From assembly GCA_016869215.1 (NCBI GenBank), contig VGEP01000018.1, positions 1 to 64,000 of the forward strand: a DNA stretch of 64,000 nucleotides. The letters run 5' to 3'. Every line of letters starts with the position of its first letter. Positions within the stretch are counted from its first letter, which is position 1. The position numbers and the translations under genes were made by a program. Below the pieces are notes generated by a model. That model ran no database searches. It was not told where the DNA came from and was given only the letters and a program-made list of their open reading frames with translations. The DNA is from Alphaproteobacteria bacterium. GTDB lineage: Bacteria > Pseudomonadota > Alphaproteobacteria > Rhizobiales > Xanthobacteraceae. Positions 38,865 to 59,651 of the stretch are shown here, piece by piece.

Positions 38865-38949
38865 CGTCATGGCCGGGCTTGTCCCGGCCATCCACGTCTT
38901 CTCATTCGGCTCTAAGTCGTGGATGCCCGGCACAAGGCCGGGCATGACG
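38865..38949. repeat. Palindromic intergenic repeat between tuf and rpsJ
   Basis: Contains cgtcatggccgggcttgtcccggcc at the left (as cgtcatggccggg then cttgtcccggccatccacg) and tcgtggatgcccggc...gccgggcatgacg at the right. The two halves are complementary, giving a long hairpin of about 85 bases. This is the type of dispersed element common in Bradyrhizobium-like genomes. It sits inside a highly expressed operon. Confidence 0.75.
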
Positions 38950-38961
38950 ACGGAAACACCT

Positions 38962-40152
<1,191 letters not shown>

Positions 40153-40201
40153 TGAAGTCTCCCGGCTCTCCGGTGGTGTTGATCGTTGTTAAGCGTGGCG
40201 G

Positions 40202-42274
<2,073 letters not shown>

Positions 42275-42310
42275 GGGGATTCCGTTTCCTTGCGTTCCGA
42301 TGGCTGGCCG

Positions 42311-42796
<486 letters not shown>

Positions 42797-43168
42797 TTAT
42801 TTCGGCCGCTTGGCGCCGTACTTCGAACGGCGCTGCTTGCGGTTCTTGACGCCCTGGGTGTCGAGCACGCCGCGCAGAATGTGATAGCGGACGCCCGGCA
42901 GGTCCTTCACGCGGCCGCCGCGGATCATAACCACCGAGTGCTCCTGGAGGTTATGGCCCTCGCCGGGGATGTAGCCGATCACCTCGAAGCCGTTGGTCAG
43001 GCGCACCTTGGCGACCTTGCGAAGCGCCGAGTTCGGCTTCTTCGGAGTCGTCGTGTACACGCGCGTGCAAACGCCGCGCTTTTGCGGGCTCTGCTGGAGC
43101 GCGGGCACCTTCTTCTTGGCCTTCTGCACCACCCGCGGCTTGCGGATCAGCTGATTGATCGTCGGCAT
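42797..43168 (-). CDS. rpsL: 30S ribosomal protein S12
   Basis: 123 residues from the ATG at 43168. The decoding-site loop [13 protein letters not shown] contains the lysine (K43 here) whose mutation gives streptomycin resistance, and [13 protein letters not shown] contains the second site. Both are wild type. First gene of the str operon, about 360 nt downstream of a strong promoter match. Confidence 0.98.
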   Translation of the reverse strand: MPTINQLIRKPRVVQKAKKKVPALQQSPQKRGVCTRVYTTTPKKPNSALRKVAKVRLTNGFEVIGYIPGEGHNLQEHSVVMIRGGRVKDLPGVRYHILRGVLDTQGVKNRKQRRSKYGAKRPK

Positions 43169-43617
43169 GCTTCGCCTTCTGCCTCGGCCGGATCGCCGGC
43201 TCCCCGTCCCGCCCAAAGAACACCGAAGCAGCGCGTCCGCGCATCGGCGTTCACGATGCGGCCCGGACCCGCGCGCAAAACGAAATCGCGCCATCCGCCC
43301 CGGCGGCGGAGGACGCTATGCGGTTCAGAGGACCGCAGCGCGTTGTGCCGCGGTCATGCACCCGAGATCTGACAATCGTTCGACGTCAGAGGCAGCGTTT
43401 GAGCGTCATTCGTCGAGGCTCGGTGGGCCCCATCCGCAGCCGAATAAGATCAACGATCTCAGCGGTTTAGCGGGTTTCGGAGGCAGCCGTTCCGACGGGC
43501 GATGCTCACCGCCTGCCGTAAAGTTGCGCGTATGTATCGGCGGTTGCCCGGGGTGTCAAGGCGGAAAGGGCCGGAAATATTGGTGTTTTCGGGATTTTGG
43601 AGGTTAGTAAATAGTTA
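43169..43617. other. Leader region of the str-S10 cluster
   Basis: About 450 bases without a protein gene, between rpsL and the rpoC terminator. It contains the promoter at 43531-43559, leaving a transcribed leader of roughly 355 nt before rpsL. I saw no ORF with codon bias like the neighbours. The length suggests a structured regulatory leader, for example a binding site for S7 or another r-protein. Confidence 0.5.
43531..43559 (-). promoter_or_regulatory. Promoter of the rpsL (str) operon
   Basis: On the minus strand, TTGACA (43559-43554) and TACATA (43536-43531) are separated by exactly 17 bases. The start point should be near 43524. It is the only clear promoter upstream of the 19-kb run of translation genes. 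Confidence 0.78.
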
Positions 43618-43641
43618 AGGGCCGCCCCGGAGGGCGGCCCT
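43618..43641 (-). terminator. Terminator downstream of rpoC
   Basis: Ten-base-pair GC stem agggccgccc/gggcggccct with a 4-base loop. On the minus strand it is followed by TTAACTATTT. It lies 49 nt past the rpoC stop and separates the rpoBC unit from the rpsL promoter. Confidence 0.75.
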
Positions 43642-43690
43642 GTCATGTCTTCGAGTCCGGCGCGGCGGGATGCGTCGCTTGCGCCGCCCG

Positions 43691-48022
<4,332 letters not shown>

Positions 48023-48126
48023 CTATCTCTGCCCCGTGTGGCCGGCCGGAGGCCGGCCACCTGGTTCGGGAGGAAGCCGCCTCCCGCTCGTTCCGCGCGG
48101 ACCTGGCCCGCGCGCCGCGGCTCGCG

Positions 48127-52242
<4,116 letters not shown>

Positions 52243-52588
52243 CGTGCTCTCTCTGTTGTCGTCCGGCCATTGCCAGGGCAGCCTGGCAACCGTGCGGTCC
52301 GGCGACCGGGACGACTCTCCGGAAAGCCGCTATCCATCGCGACCATCTGGACAGGCGTGCGGAAGCCTATCTTCTAGACGATTCGGGGTTCCCGAACCGC
52401 CGCCTCGCCCTCGCCGGGAACCGGCGAAGCCGGCCATTCCGCGGGCCACCGCCCGGAAATCACCGGATCGTGTTCGAAACACTCAGACTGCCGCGGCCGG
52501 AACCCGTCCGGCCAACGGCGCTTCTCGTCGGTTTGGGTCCCGGGCGGCTTCGGCCGTCCGCCCGGGATACCGCTTAAGTAAGCGCGGC
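52243..52588. other. rplL-rpoB intergenic region
   Basis: About 346 bases without a gene. It contains two hairpins described separately: a GC-rich one at 52538-52567 and a perfect inverted repeat at the rplL stop. In enterobacteria this gap carries an attenuator and an RNase III site that set the ratio of L7/L12 to RNA polymerase, so these structures may do the same. Confidence 0.55.
52538..52567 (-). terminator. GC-rich hairpin between rplL and rpoB, possible attenuator
   Basis: The arms tcccgggcgg (52538-52547) and ccgcccggga (52558-52567) form a 10-bp stem with a 10-base loop. On the minus strand it is followed by cccaaacc rather than a run of T, so it is more like a partial terminator or pause/processing structure than a full terminator. 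Confidence 0.5.
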
Positions 52589-52598
52589 TTACTTAAGC
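52572..52598. repeat. Perfect 12-bp inverted repeat spanning the rplL stop codon
   Basis: gcttaagtaagc (52572-52583) and gcttacttaagc (52587-52598) are exact reverse complements with a 3-base gcg loop. The rplL stop codon (52589-52591) lies in the second arm. Confidence 0.9.
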
Positions 52599-52963
52599 TC
52601 AACCTTCGCGCCCACCTTTTCCAAGGTGGTCTTGATCTTGTCGGCCTCTTCCTTGTTGACGCCTTCCTTGACCGGCTTGGGCGCACCCTCGACCAGGTCC
52701 TTGGCCTCCTTCAGGCCGAGGCCGGTGAGCGCACGCACCTCTTTGATGACCTCGATCTTCTTGTCGCCGGCCGCAGCCAGGACCACCGTGAACTCGGTCT
52801 TCTCTTCGGCAGGCGCGGCGCCGGCGGCGCCCGGGGCCGCAGCGACCGCGACGGCGGCAGCGGCGGTGACGCCCCACTTCTCTTCGAGCATCTTGGCGAG
52901 CTCGGCCGCCTCAAGGACGGTGAGCTTCGACAGATCGTCAACGATTTTGGACAGGTCAGCCAT
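52589..52963 (-). CDS. rplL: 50S ribosomal protein L7/L12
   Basis: 124 residues. N-terminal dimer domain ([21 protein letters not shown]), flexible alanine-rich hinge ([20 protein letters not shown]), and the C-terminal factor-binding domain EKTEFTVVL...[24 protein letters not shown]. It recruits EF-Tu and EF-G as multimers on L10. An inverted repeat covers its stop codon. Confidence 0.98.
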   Translation of the reverse strand: MADLSKIVDDLSKLTVLEAAELAKMLEEKWGVTAAAAVAVAAAPGAAGAAPAEEKTEFTVVLAAAGDKKIEVIKEVRALTGLGLKEAKDLVEGAPKPVKEGVNKEEADKIKTTLEKVGAKVELK

Positions 52964-53046
52964 TTCGGTAGTTCCTTTTTCGGTTCGAACCGTTTGAGTT
53001 TGCAGCCTCGCTTGGGCTTCAGCTCTTGAGCTTCAAGTCCTGGGCG

Positions 53047-53562
53047 TCAGGTCTTGCTGGCGTAGGCCTGGACCACTCGGGCCACCTTCGCCGCGGGGGC
53101 GTTGACGACCTGCGCGATCTTGGTCGCGGGCGCCTTGAGGAGCCCCACGATCTTGCCGCGAAGCTCGTCGAGCGACGGCAAGGACGCGAGCGCCTTGACG
53201 CCGTTCGGATCGAGCGCGGTCTTGCCCATCGCTCCGCCCAGGATCACAAATTTCTCGTTGGCCTTGGCGAAGTCGACGGCGACCTTGGACGCGCCAACCG
53301 GATCGCTGGAATAGGCGATCACGGTCGGTCCCTTCATCAGGGAGCCGATGCTGGCGACATCCGTGCCCTCAAGAGCGATTTTGGCGAGGCGGTTCTTGGC
53401 GACCTTCACGCTGGTTCCAGCCTGCTTGGCCTGCCTGCGCAGGGTCTGCATCTGGGCCACCGTGAGGCCGGCATAGTGAGCCACGACGACGGTGTTGGCG
53501 GTCGAGAAGACCCCCTTCAGCTCCGTCACCATTTCGGCTTTTGCCGCTCTTTCCACGTGCAA
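53047..53562 (-). CDS. rplJ: 50S ribosomal protein L10
   Basis: 171 residues. Begins [19 protein letters not shown] (family form with HV instead of the common N-terminus), with [14 protein letters not shown] and [19 protein letters not shown]. It carries the L7/L12 stalk through its C-terminal helix ([25 protein letters not shown] in pieces). In E. coli L10 represses its own message through a leader; a long leader is present here. Confidence 0.96.
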   Translation of the reverse strand: MHVERAAKAEMVTELKGVFSTANTVVVAHYAGLTVAQMQTLRRQAKQAGTSVKVAKNRLAKIALEGTDVASIGSLMKGPTVIAYSSDPVGASKVAVDFAKANEKFVILGGAMGKTALDPNGVKALASLPSLDELRGKIVGLLKAPATKIAQVVNAPAAKVARVVQAYASKT

Positions 53563-54000
53563 GCTCTTTCAGGTTGGCGGCGCACGTCGCGTGGGACTGC
53601 CACTTGGGACCGTCCCCGGGACGATGAGCCGCCGGTTGCGACTGCCGTCCCGATCCAACGCGACCTGCGGGGACTGGGACGACGTTTCGTGCCCTGCCTC
53701 CGGCGCGGGCAACCGCCCGCTCCAGGTCCAACGGTTCGAACCGGAAACACCCGATCGCTCGGGAAATCCGGCCTTACCCGTCTGTGCAGGCTGGTCGATT
53801 AAGCCGGATCGCCCCAAGCGGAACGTCTGGCGCCTGCAGTCTCGGACAGGACGCGGCTTCGACTGAGCGGACTGCGATCTTTCCCCTTCCCTTCAGATGT
53901 CCCGGAGGATGTCCAAAAGGAATTGGTTCCTGACCACCGTCGTTTCCGTGAAGCGCGCAAAGGCGCGCCGACAAAGTGAGGCCGGCACGCCCGTAACACC

Positions 54001-54029
54001 TATTTAGACGGTCGGGCGGACTTTGCCAA
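54001..54029 (-). promoter_or_regulatory. Candidate promoter of rplJ-rplL-rpoB-rpoC
   Basis: On the minus strand TTGGCA (54029-54024) and TAAATA (54006-54001) are separated by 17 bases. Start would be near 53994. Its presence is consistent with the rplJ unit being transcribed separately from the RTX gene upstream. Confidence 0.55.
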
Positions 54030-54076
54030 GCGGATTCCGAACCCCGCCGACCGCCGCCGGTCAGGCCGCAAAAGGC

Positions 54077-54102
54077 CGGGTACGCGCCGAGGCGCGCACC
54101 CG
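54077..54102 (-). terminator. Hairpin downstream of the RTX gene
   Basis: The arms cgggtacgcgcc (54077-54088) and ggcgcgcacccg (54091-54102) pair with one mismatch and a 2-base loop. On the minus strand the hairpin is followed by GCCTTTTG. It lies 32 nt past the stop of the RTX gene, consistent with a terminator, though the T-run is short. Confidence 0.5.
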
Positions 54103-54133
54103 AAATGTCAAAAGCCGCTGTCCCCGCGCCTGC

Positions 54134-57100
54134 CTACAGGATGACATCCACCCCGATATGGTTCTGCGCGATCAGGTTGTTCGACAGATCGTAGGCTTGC
54201 AGGATCATGTCAAAGTGCGCCGGGCCGGCGAAGCTGTTGCCGGGACCATACGCGCTCGTCAGGTTCGCCTGATACTCCCCGAAACCGTAGTTCCGGGAAT
54301 TCTGCGTGACGTTGGCATTGCCTTCGTCGTCGACCGGCACAACGACCAGCGGATTGTCCATGCTGCGCCAGACGAAGTTCGACTGCGTGCTACCGCCGAC
54401 ACCGGGCAATACCTCCGGCTCCAGCTGGAACGTGAGGTATTCCGTATCGAGCGACGGATCGACGTCGAACAACAGCCGGAACACGAAGTCGTCGAGGCTC
54501 GTGGTTTCACCGTTCAAGCCGGTGGCAACGGAATACGTGTAGTTCCACGCGGCGCGCGTGGCGTCGTTGCCGCTCGAACCGTTGACCGTGGATTGCGGCC
54601 CGTCGTTGACGTTGAACCGCAGCACGCCGTCGGCGTAGTCGTCCGTTGTCAGGACGTTCGGTCCGCTCCGGTAGATGACCTTGAAACCGAGTTCGATTCC
54701 GGCGTCCTCGTTGCGGGCGATGCCGAAGCCGGTCGCGGGATTTCCCGTGCCCTGGAACAGGAAGCCGTTGGGATGCGCAATCGTGGGCGGCTGTCCAGGA
54801 TCGCGCGCCACGGGATCGACCGTAGCGTTGACCTGGTAGGACCACACGTCGCCGCTCGCGACGTTGTAGGTCGCGTCGGCGAATTGCAGATACTCGACGT
54901 CGGACAGCCCGTCCGTGCCATCGCGGCTGACGACGGTGTCCTCGACCGTGAGGCTCGCAAGGCTGCCGCCGATGTTGTAGTCGGCGAACACGCCGTCGTA
55001 GTAGGCGGTATCGAAATCGCCGGCGCCGCCGTCGATGGCGTCGTCGCCGCCGTTGCCCTTGAGATAGTCGTCGCCGCCCTGCCCGTTGAGTACGTCGGCC
55101 GCGGCGGCGCCGTTCAGGAAATCCTTCACGTCGCTGCCGGAGACGTTGAACGCGGTGGTCAGGCCGGTGTCCGGCCAGAAATCCACGCCGGAGGCGAAAG
55201 GATCGCTGGTGTCGACGTCGGTGACCGTATTGCCTGAGATCGCGATCCCGTCCGGCTGAATGTCGCCGTACACGCCAACGCCGATGTCGGCGTGCGAAAC
55301 CGAGTTCCCGGTGATGCTCCCGCCGCTGATTGCACTCGCGCTGCTGAACACGAAGATGCCGGCAACCTTGGCGGCAAGCGACTGATCGTTGGAACCGGCG
55401 ACGACGTTTCCGGTGACGTCCAGATCGGTGTTGTCGAACAGCAAGATGGCGCCGGAGTAGACGAACGACGGTCCGGCGTATCCGATCCCGGTGATCGTGT
55501 TGTTGGCGATCGAGCCGGTCGAACTCACGGCCTGGATGCCGTTCTGCGCGTTGATCGTCTGCGCGCCGCCGCCGGTGATGGTGACGCCGTCGATGTCGAG
55601 GTCGGTACGGAAGAAAGAGGTGGCGTTCTTCTGGAAGCCGCCGATCGAACCGCCGTGCATGTAGAAAGCAAGCAGCGTGTCGTTGTCGGCCTGCACGCCC
55701 ACGCCCCGCTGAATTCCGCTCACCAGCGGATCGCCGCCCACGGTCGTGCCCACGGCGTACGGATCGCGAATGCCGGTGATGTCGACATCCGTTAGACCGC
55801 CGGACGCATTGCGATAAGCCACGCCGACGAAATTGGCGCTCGGCCCATCGACTGTATTCGCCCGGCCCAGACCGTCGACGTTCAAATCGCCGAGGTGGAC
55901 GTCGTCGGCGTCGATCACGGTGATTAGCGCGTTGATCGCCCGCCCGCTGCTCGACGTCGCGGTCTGCGTCACATCGAGCGGCGCGACGATATCCACGGTG
56001 GCCCCGGCGTCGGCCTGGATCGTCAGCCCGTCCTTGCCGTGGCCGCTGACGATCACCTGCTCGGCGTAGGTGCCCGAGGCGATGCTGATGAGCTGGTTCG
56101 CGCCGGCAGCGTCAACCGCGGCCTGGATGGTGGAATACGACCCGAGCAGGGTCGTGTGATTGGTGTCGTACAGCTTCGCCGGCAGCGTGATCGCAAACGA
56201 TTGCGTGTGCGAAAGCCCGCCGCCGTCGGTGGCCGTGATCTGGATCGAGGCCGGCAGTTCGTCGACGTGATGCAGCAGCTCGAGCTGATAGGCGCCCGGC
56301 GATCCCGTCACGACAAAGTCGGCATTCGGCGAGTCGTCGGCATTTGTGACCGCGAACGTAAAGGACGTCTCGCCGTCCGGATCGGACACGGTGACGCCGC
56401 CGACCACCGTGCCGGCGCCGTTGCCCGCTCCGACCGACGTGCTGGCCAGCGAAATCGCGGTCGGCGCCTCGTTGGCGTCGGTCACGGTGATCGCGATGGC
56501 CTGGGTGTCGAAGGTCGTGCCGTCGCTGACCTTCACGATCACGTCGTAAACGTTGTTGCCGCCGTTGTCGGTCGGCGTCTCAAAGTCGGGAGGCGCAATG
56601 AACGACAGCGCGCCGGTGACCGAGTCGATGGTGAACTTTGCCGCGTCCGCGCCGCCGACGATCGAGAACGTCAGCGTCCCGCCGCCGGCATCGACGGCCG
56701 TCACGGTCGTCACTGCGGTCTGGTTTTCCGCCACGTTCAAGGCCGCGTTCGCGCCGCCGCCGTTCGACGTGATGACCGGCGTGTAGTTCATCGTGCCGTT
56801 CTTCACGTCATAGATGCCGTCGGCGAATTGCAGGTATTCGACGTCGTCCAGCGTGTCCTTGCCGTCGCGGCCGGCCACCTTGTCTTTGACCGTGATCTTA
56901 CCGTCGTGATGATGGTGGTGATTGTGATGGTGATGATGGTGGTGTCCGCCGGAAATCACATAATCGGCGAACGAGCCGCTGAAGACCGCGGTATCGATGC
57001 CCTTGCCGCCGTCGATCTCGTCGTCGCCGGCGCCGCCGATCAGGACGTCGTTGCCCTTGTCGCCCTTGAGCTTGTCCTTGCCTTTGCCGCCGAGGATGAC

Positions 57101-57241
57101 GTCGTCGCCCTTGCCGCCGAACAGCTTGTCGTTGCCGTCTTTGCCATCGATGGTGTCGTTGCCGCCCTTGCCGAGGATGATGTCGTTCTTGTTCGTTCCG
57201 TTCAGCGTGTTGGCGGAATTGTTGCCCTTGATAACAGCCAT
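54134..57241 (-). CDS. RTX/cadherin/beta-helix repeat surface or secreted protein with internal polyhistidine tract
   Basis: 1035 residues, with AGGA 5-8 nt before the ATG. Residues about 15-90 are calcium-binding RTX nonapeptides (GKGGNDTIDGKDGNDKLFGG and similar). Residues 100-112 are 12 histidines interrupted by one Asn. FADYVISGG and DVEYLQFADGIYDV surround it. Residues about 150-260 look like a cadherin-type repeat (LNVAENQTAVTTVTAVDAGGG...VTDANEAP) and 260-355 a second Ig-like repeat. Residues 365-700 are a right-handed beta-helix (STIQAAVDAAGANQLISIASGTYAEQ; several SGNTVTDVD-type turns). A second RTX block follows near 712-745, then a unique C-terminal domain of about 230 residues. 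No signal peptide: type I secretion is likely. No exporter genes are nearby. It lies between rplA and rplJ. Confidence 0.82.
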   Translation of the reverse strand: MAVIKGNNSANTLNGTNKNDIILGKGGNDTIDGKDGNDKLFGGKGDDVILGGKGKDKLKGDKGNDVLIGGAGDDEIDGGKGIDTAVFSGSFADYVISGGHHHHHHHNHHHHHDGKITVKDKVAGRDGKDTLDDVEYLQFADGIYDVKNGTMNYTPVITSNGGGANAALNVAENQTAVTTVTAVDAGGGTLTFSIVGGADAAKFTIDSVTGALSFIAPPDFETPTDNGGNNVYDVIVKVSDGTTFDTQAIAITVTDANEAPTAISLASTSVGAGNGAGTVVGGVTVSDPDGETSFTFAVTNADDSPNADFVVTGSPGAYQLELLHHVDELPASIQITATDGGGLSHTQSFAITLPAKLYDTNHTTLLGSYSTIQAAVDAAGANQLISIASGTYAEQVIVSGHGKDGLTIQADAGATVDIVAPLDVTQTATSSSGRAINALITVIDADDVHLGDLNVDGLGRANTVDGPSANFVGVAYRNASGGLTDVDITGIRDPYAVGTTVGGDPLVSGIQRGVGVQADNDTLLAFYMHGGSIGGFQKNATSFFRTDLDIDGVTITGGGAQTINAQNGIQAVSSTGSIANNTITGIGYAGPSFVYSGAILLFDNTDLDVTGNVVAGSNDQSLAAKVAGIFVFSSASAISGGSITGNSVSHADIGVGVYGDIQPDGIAISGNTVTDVDTSDPFASGVDFWPDTGLTTAFNVSGSDVKDFLNGAAAADVLNGQGGDDYLKGNGGDDAIDGGAGDFDTAYYDGVFADYNIGGSLASLTVEDTVVSRDGTDGLSDVEYLQFADATYNVASGDVWSYQVNATVDPVARDPGQPPTIAHPNGFLFQGTGNPATGFGIARNEDAGIELGFKVIYRSGPNVLTTDDYADGVLRFNVNDGPQSTVNGSSGNDATRAAWNYTYSVATGLNGETTSLDDFVFRLLFDVDPSLDTEYLTFQLEPEVLPGVGGSTQSNFVWRSMDNPLVVVPVDDEGNANVTQNSRNYGFGEYQANLTSAYGPGNSFAGPAHFDMILQAYDLSNNLIAQNHIGVDVIL

Positions 57242-57432
57242 TGGTTCCTGCCCCTCTTGACTACGAACGCCTCGTTCTCTGCCGCAACTCGCAACAGCTT
57301 AGCACCGGAGCCCGGCGGCCAGCCACGACGCTCGATGTAACGTTATTGCCGGCCCCGGACGGATGTCTCATCCTGGCACTGGCTTTTCGACGCCGCGATG
57401 ACAGGATCGGCCGGCCCGGCCGATCACAACGG

Positions 57433-57462
57433 AAAAAGCCCCGGGCGGCTGTGCCCGGGGCT
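57433..57462 (-). terminator. Rho-independent terminator after rplA
   Basis: The stem agccccgggc (57437-57446) pairs exactly with gcccggggct (57453-57462) around a 6-base loop. On the minus strand it is followed by a run of five T. It lies 43 nt beyond the rplA stop and ends the rplK-rplA transcript before the RTX gene. Confidence 0.88.
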
Positions 57463-57504
57463 TCGATTTGACGCGGCGGCCGGAGAGCCGAACCGCGCAA
57501 TGCG

Positions 57505-58218
57505 TTATTGCTGGGCTCCGCCGCCGATGCCGAGCGTCGACGGATCGATCTTGATGCCGGGCCCCATGGTCGAGGAGATCGCGACCCGGTTGATGTAGGT
57601 GCCCTTGGAGCCCTGGGGCTTCGCCTTCTGCACCGCGTCGGCGAACGCCTTGATGTTCTCCACCAGCTTGTCCTCGGAGAACGAGGCCTTGCCGACGCCG
57701 GCCTGTAGAATGCCGGCCTTCTCGACGCGGAACTCGACCGAGCCGCCCTTGGCGCCCTTCACCGCATTGGCCACGTCCATGGTGACGGTGCCGACGCGCG
57801 GGTTCGGCATCAGGCCGCGGGGCCCGAGCACTTTACCGAGCCTGCCGACCAGGCCCATCATGTCGGGCGTGGCGATGCAGCGGTCGAAGTCGATCTGGCC
57901 GGCGTTGACCTTCTCGACCAGATCCTCCGCGCCCACCACGTCGGCGCCGGCGGCCTTGGCTTCGTCGGCCTTGGCGCCGCGGGCGAACACGCCCACGCGC
58001 TGCGTGCGGCCGGTGCCGTTCGGCAGCACCACCACGCCGCGCACCATCTGGTCGGCGTGCTTGGGATCGACGCCGAGGTTCATGGCGATCTCGACGGTTT
58101 CGTCGAACTTCGCCTTGGCGCGTTCCTTGACCATCTTCACGGCCTCCGCGAGCGGATAGGCCTTGGCGGGATCGACGCCTTCGCGCGCCTTGGTCGTACG
58201 TTTTCCGAGTTTCGGCAT
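57505..58218 (-). CDS. rplA: 50S ribosomal protein L1
   Basis: 237 residues from the ATG at 58218 ([21 protein letters not shown]). The family signature [26 protein letters not shown] is complete, as are [17 protein letters not shown] and [23 protein letters not shown] at the end. L1 releases E-site tRNA and, in many bacteria, represses rplK-rplA. A longer frame upstream runs through rplK but is a shadow. Confidence 0.98.
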   Translation of the reverse strand: MPKLGKRTTKAREGVDPAKAYPLAEAVKMVKERAKAKFDETVEIAMNLGVDPKHADQMVRGVVVLPNGTGRTQRVGVFARGAKADEAKAAGADVVGAEDLVEKVNAGQIDFDRCIATPDMMGLVGRLGKVLGPRGLMPNPRVGTVTMDVANAVKGAKGGSVEFRVEKAGILQAGVGKASFSEDKLVENIKAFADAVQKAKPQGSKGTYINRVAISSTMGPGIKIDPSTLGIGGGAQQ

Positions 58219-58223
58219 GGCGC

Positions 58224-58652
58224 TTACCCCTTCACCTCGATGCCCATCGAACGGGCGGAGCCCTCGACCATGCGCATGGCCGCTTCGACGGTGTCGCAGT
58301 TCAGGTCCTTCATCTTGGCCTGTGCGATCTCCTTGACCTGAGCCTTGTTGATCGAGCCGGCGATGTCGCGGCCCGGGGCCTTCGAACCGCTTTCCAGCTT
58401 CGCCGCCTTCTTGATGAAGTGCGACACCGGCGGGGTGCGCATTTCGAAGGTGAACGAGCGGTCGGCGTAGATGGTGATGACGACCGGGATCGGCGCGCCC
58501 TTCTCCAGCTTCTGGGTCTGCGCGTTGAACGCCTTGCAGAACTCCATGATGTTCAAGCCGCGCTGACCGAGCGCGGGACCGATCGGCGGCGCGGGATTCG
58601 CGCTGCCGGCCGGCACCTGCAATTTCAGGAATCCGGTGACTTTCTTTGCCAT
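58224..58652 (-). CDS. rplK: 50S ribosomal protein L11
   Basis: 142 residues from the ATG at 58652, preceded by AGGAG. Contains [20 protein letters not shown] and the GTPase-centre region, and ends [13 protein letters not shown] short perfect hairpin (58670-58688) lies just upstream of its ribosome binding site. Confidence 0.98.
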   Translation of the reverse strand: MAKKVTGFLKLQVPAGSANPAPPIGPALGQRGLNIMEFCKAFNAQTQKLEKGAPIPVVITIYADRSFTFEMRTPPVSHFIKKAAKLESGSKAPGRDIAGSINKAQVKEIAQAKMKDLNCDTVEAAMRMVEGSARSMGIEVKG

Positions 58653-58669
58653 TGCCTTGCTCCTGCATA

Positions 58670-58688
58670 GGGCCGGCATCGCCGGCCC
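58670..58688 (-). promoter_or_regulatory. Leader hairpin just upstream of rplK
   Basis: gggccggc and gccggccc (58670-58677 and 58681-58688) form a perfect 8-bp stem with a 3-base loop, 18 nt upstream of the rplK start. It may be part of the L1-responsive leader that autoregulates rplK-rplA in other bacteria, but the L1-site consensus was not confirmed. Confidence 0.4.
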
Positions 58689-58781
58689 GTGCTTGGGTTT
58701 AGTGGTTCGGATATTGACGGTTGGCGGCCGCCTCACCTCCCACGCCGTAAATCCGCACTCCGGACGGAGAGCGGAAACTCT

Positions 58782-59312
58782 CTATACCTTCTCCACCTGC
58801 CCGAACTCCAGCTCGACAGGCGTCGCACGGCCGAAGATCGACACCGCGACCTTGACCCGCGAGCGGCCCTCGTCGACCTCCTCGACCGTGCCGTTGAACG
58901 AGGCAAAGGGCCCGTCGGAAACGCGCACTTGCTCGCCGACCTCGAAGGTGATCGAGGGCTTGGGCCGGTCCACGCCCTCCTGCACCTGCTGCAGGATGCG
59001 CTGCGCCTCGGCCTCCGAGATCGGCATCGGCTTCTTGTCGGTGCCGAGGAAACCCGTGACCTTGGGCGTGTTCTTGATCAGGTGATAGGCCTCGTCGGTG
59101 AGGTCCATCTTCACCAGCACGTAGCCCGGGAAGAACTTGCGCTCGGCGTCGATCTTGCGGCCGCGGCGAACCTCGGTGACCTTTTCCTTGGGCACCAGGA
59201 TTTCGTCGAACAGCTCGCCCAGGCCGCGCTGCTTGGCCTGCTCGCGGATCGACTCCGCGACCTTGTTTTCGAAGTTCGAATAGGCGTGAACGATGTACCA
59301 GCGCTTGGCCAT
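58782..59312 (-). CDS. nusG: Transcription termination/antitermination protein NusG
   Basis: 176 residues, standard. N-terminal NGN domain begins MAKRWYIVHAYSNFENKVAESI with LVPKEKVTEVRRGRKI and FPGYVLVKMDL; the C-terminal KOW domain has FEVGEQVRVSDGPFASFNGTVEEVD. Bound to RNA polymerase, it links to Rho, S10 and the ribosome. It follows secE by 7 nt. Confidence 0.98.
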   Translation of the reverse strand: MAKRWYIVHAYSNFENKVAESIREQAKQRGLGELFDEILVPKEKVTEVRRGRKIDAERKFFPGYVLVKMDLTDEAYHLIKNTPKVTGFLGTDKKPMPISEAEAQRILQQVQEGVDRPKPSITFEVGEQVRVSDGPFASFNGTVEEVDEGRSRVKVAVSIFGRATPVELEFGQVEKV

Positions 59313-59319
59313 GGTCGCC

Positions 59320-59517
59320 TCAGGTCCCGATACCGAGAACGGTGGTGATGAACAGCCGGATCACCTGGTCGGAGATCAGGAACAGGATCGCCATCACCGT
59401 CGCCAGGATGGCCACCATGATGCTGGTGATGAAGGTCTCGCGCCGCGTCGGCCAGGTGACCTTGTCACCTTCCGCGCGCACCTCCTGAAGAAACTTGAAC
59501 GGACTGAGCTTGGCCAT
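59320..59517 (-). CDS. secE: Protein translocase subunit SecE
   Basis: 65 residues, the short single-helix form. It has MAKLSPFKFLQEVRAEGDKVTWPTRRET (amphipathic plus conserved KVTWPTRRE) and one membrane helix. It partners the SecY encoded at 27698. First gene after a strong promoter match at 59652-59680. Confidence 0.97.
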   Translation of the reverse strand: MAKLSPFKFLQEVRAEGDKVTWPTRRETFITSIMVAILATVMAILFLISDQVIRLFITTVLGIGT

Positions 59518-59651
59518 GGTTCACGTCAAATAGTCGGTCGCAGCCCAACCTGAAAGGAAGAGACTGGCACGGTCCCGAAAGACCGCGATCCTCGATTTGG
59601 GGATTACGTTCGCCGCGGATGTCCGTTACCGGGCCGCTAGGCGATGGCGCG

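Larger units (their letters stand above)
53563..54133. other. Leader/promoter region of the rplJ-rplL-rpoBC unit
   Basis: 571 bases with no convincing gene. It holds the hairpin after the RTX gene (54077-54102) and a promoter match at 54001-54029. The rest is a transcribed leader of about 430 nt before rplJ, in which the autoregulatory L10 leader would be expected. I did not fold the leader in full. Confidence 0.55.
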
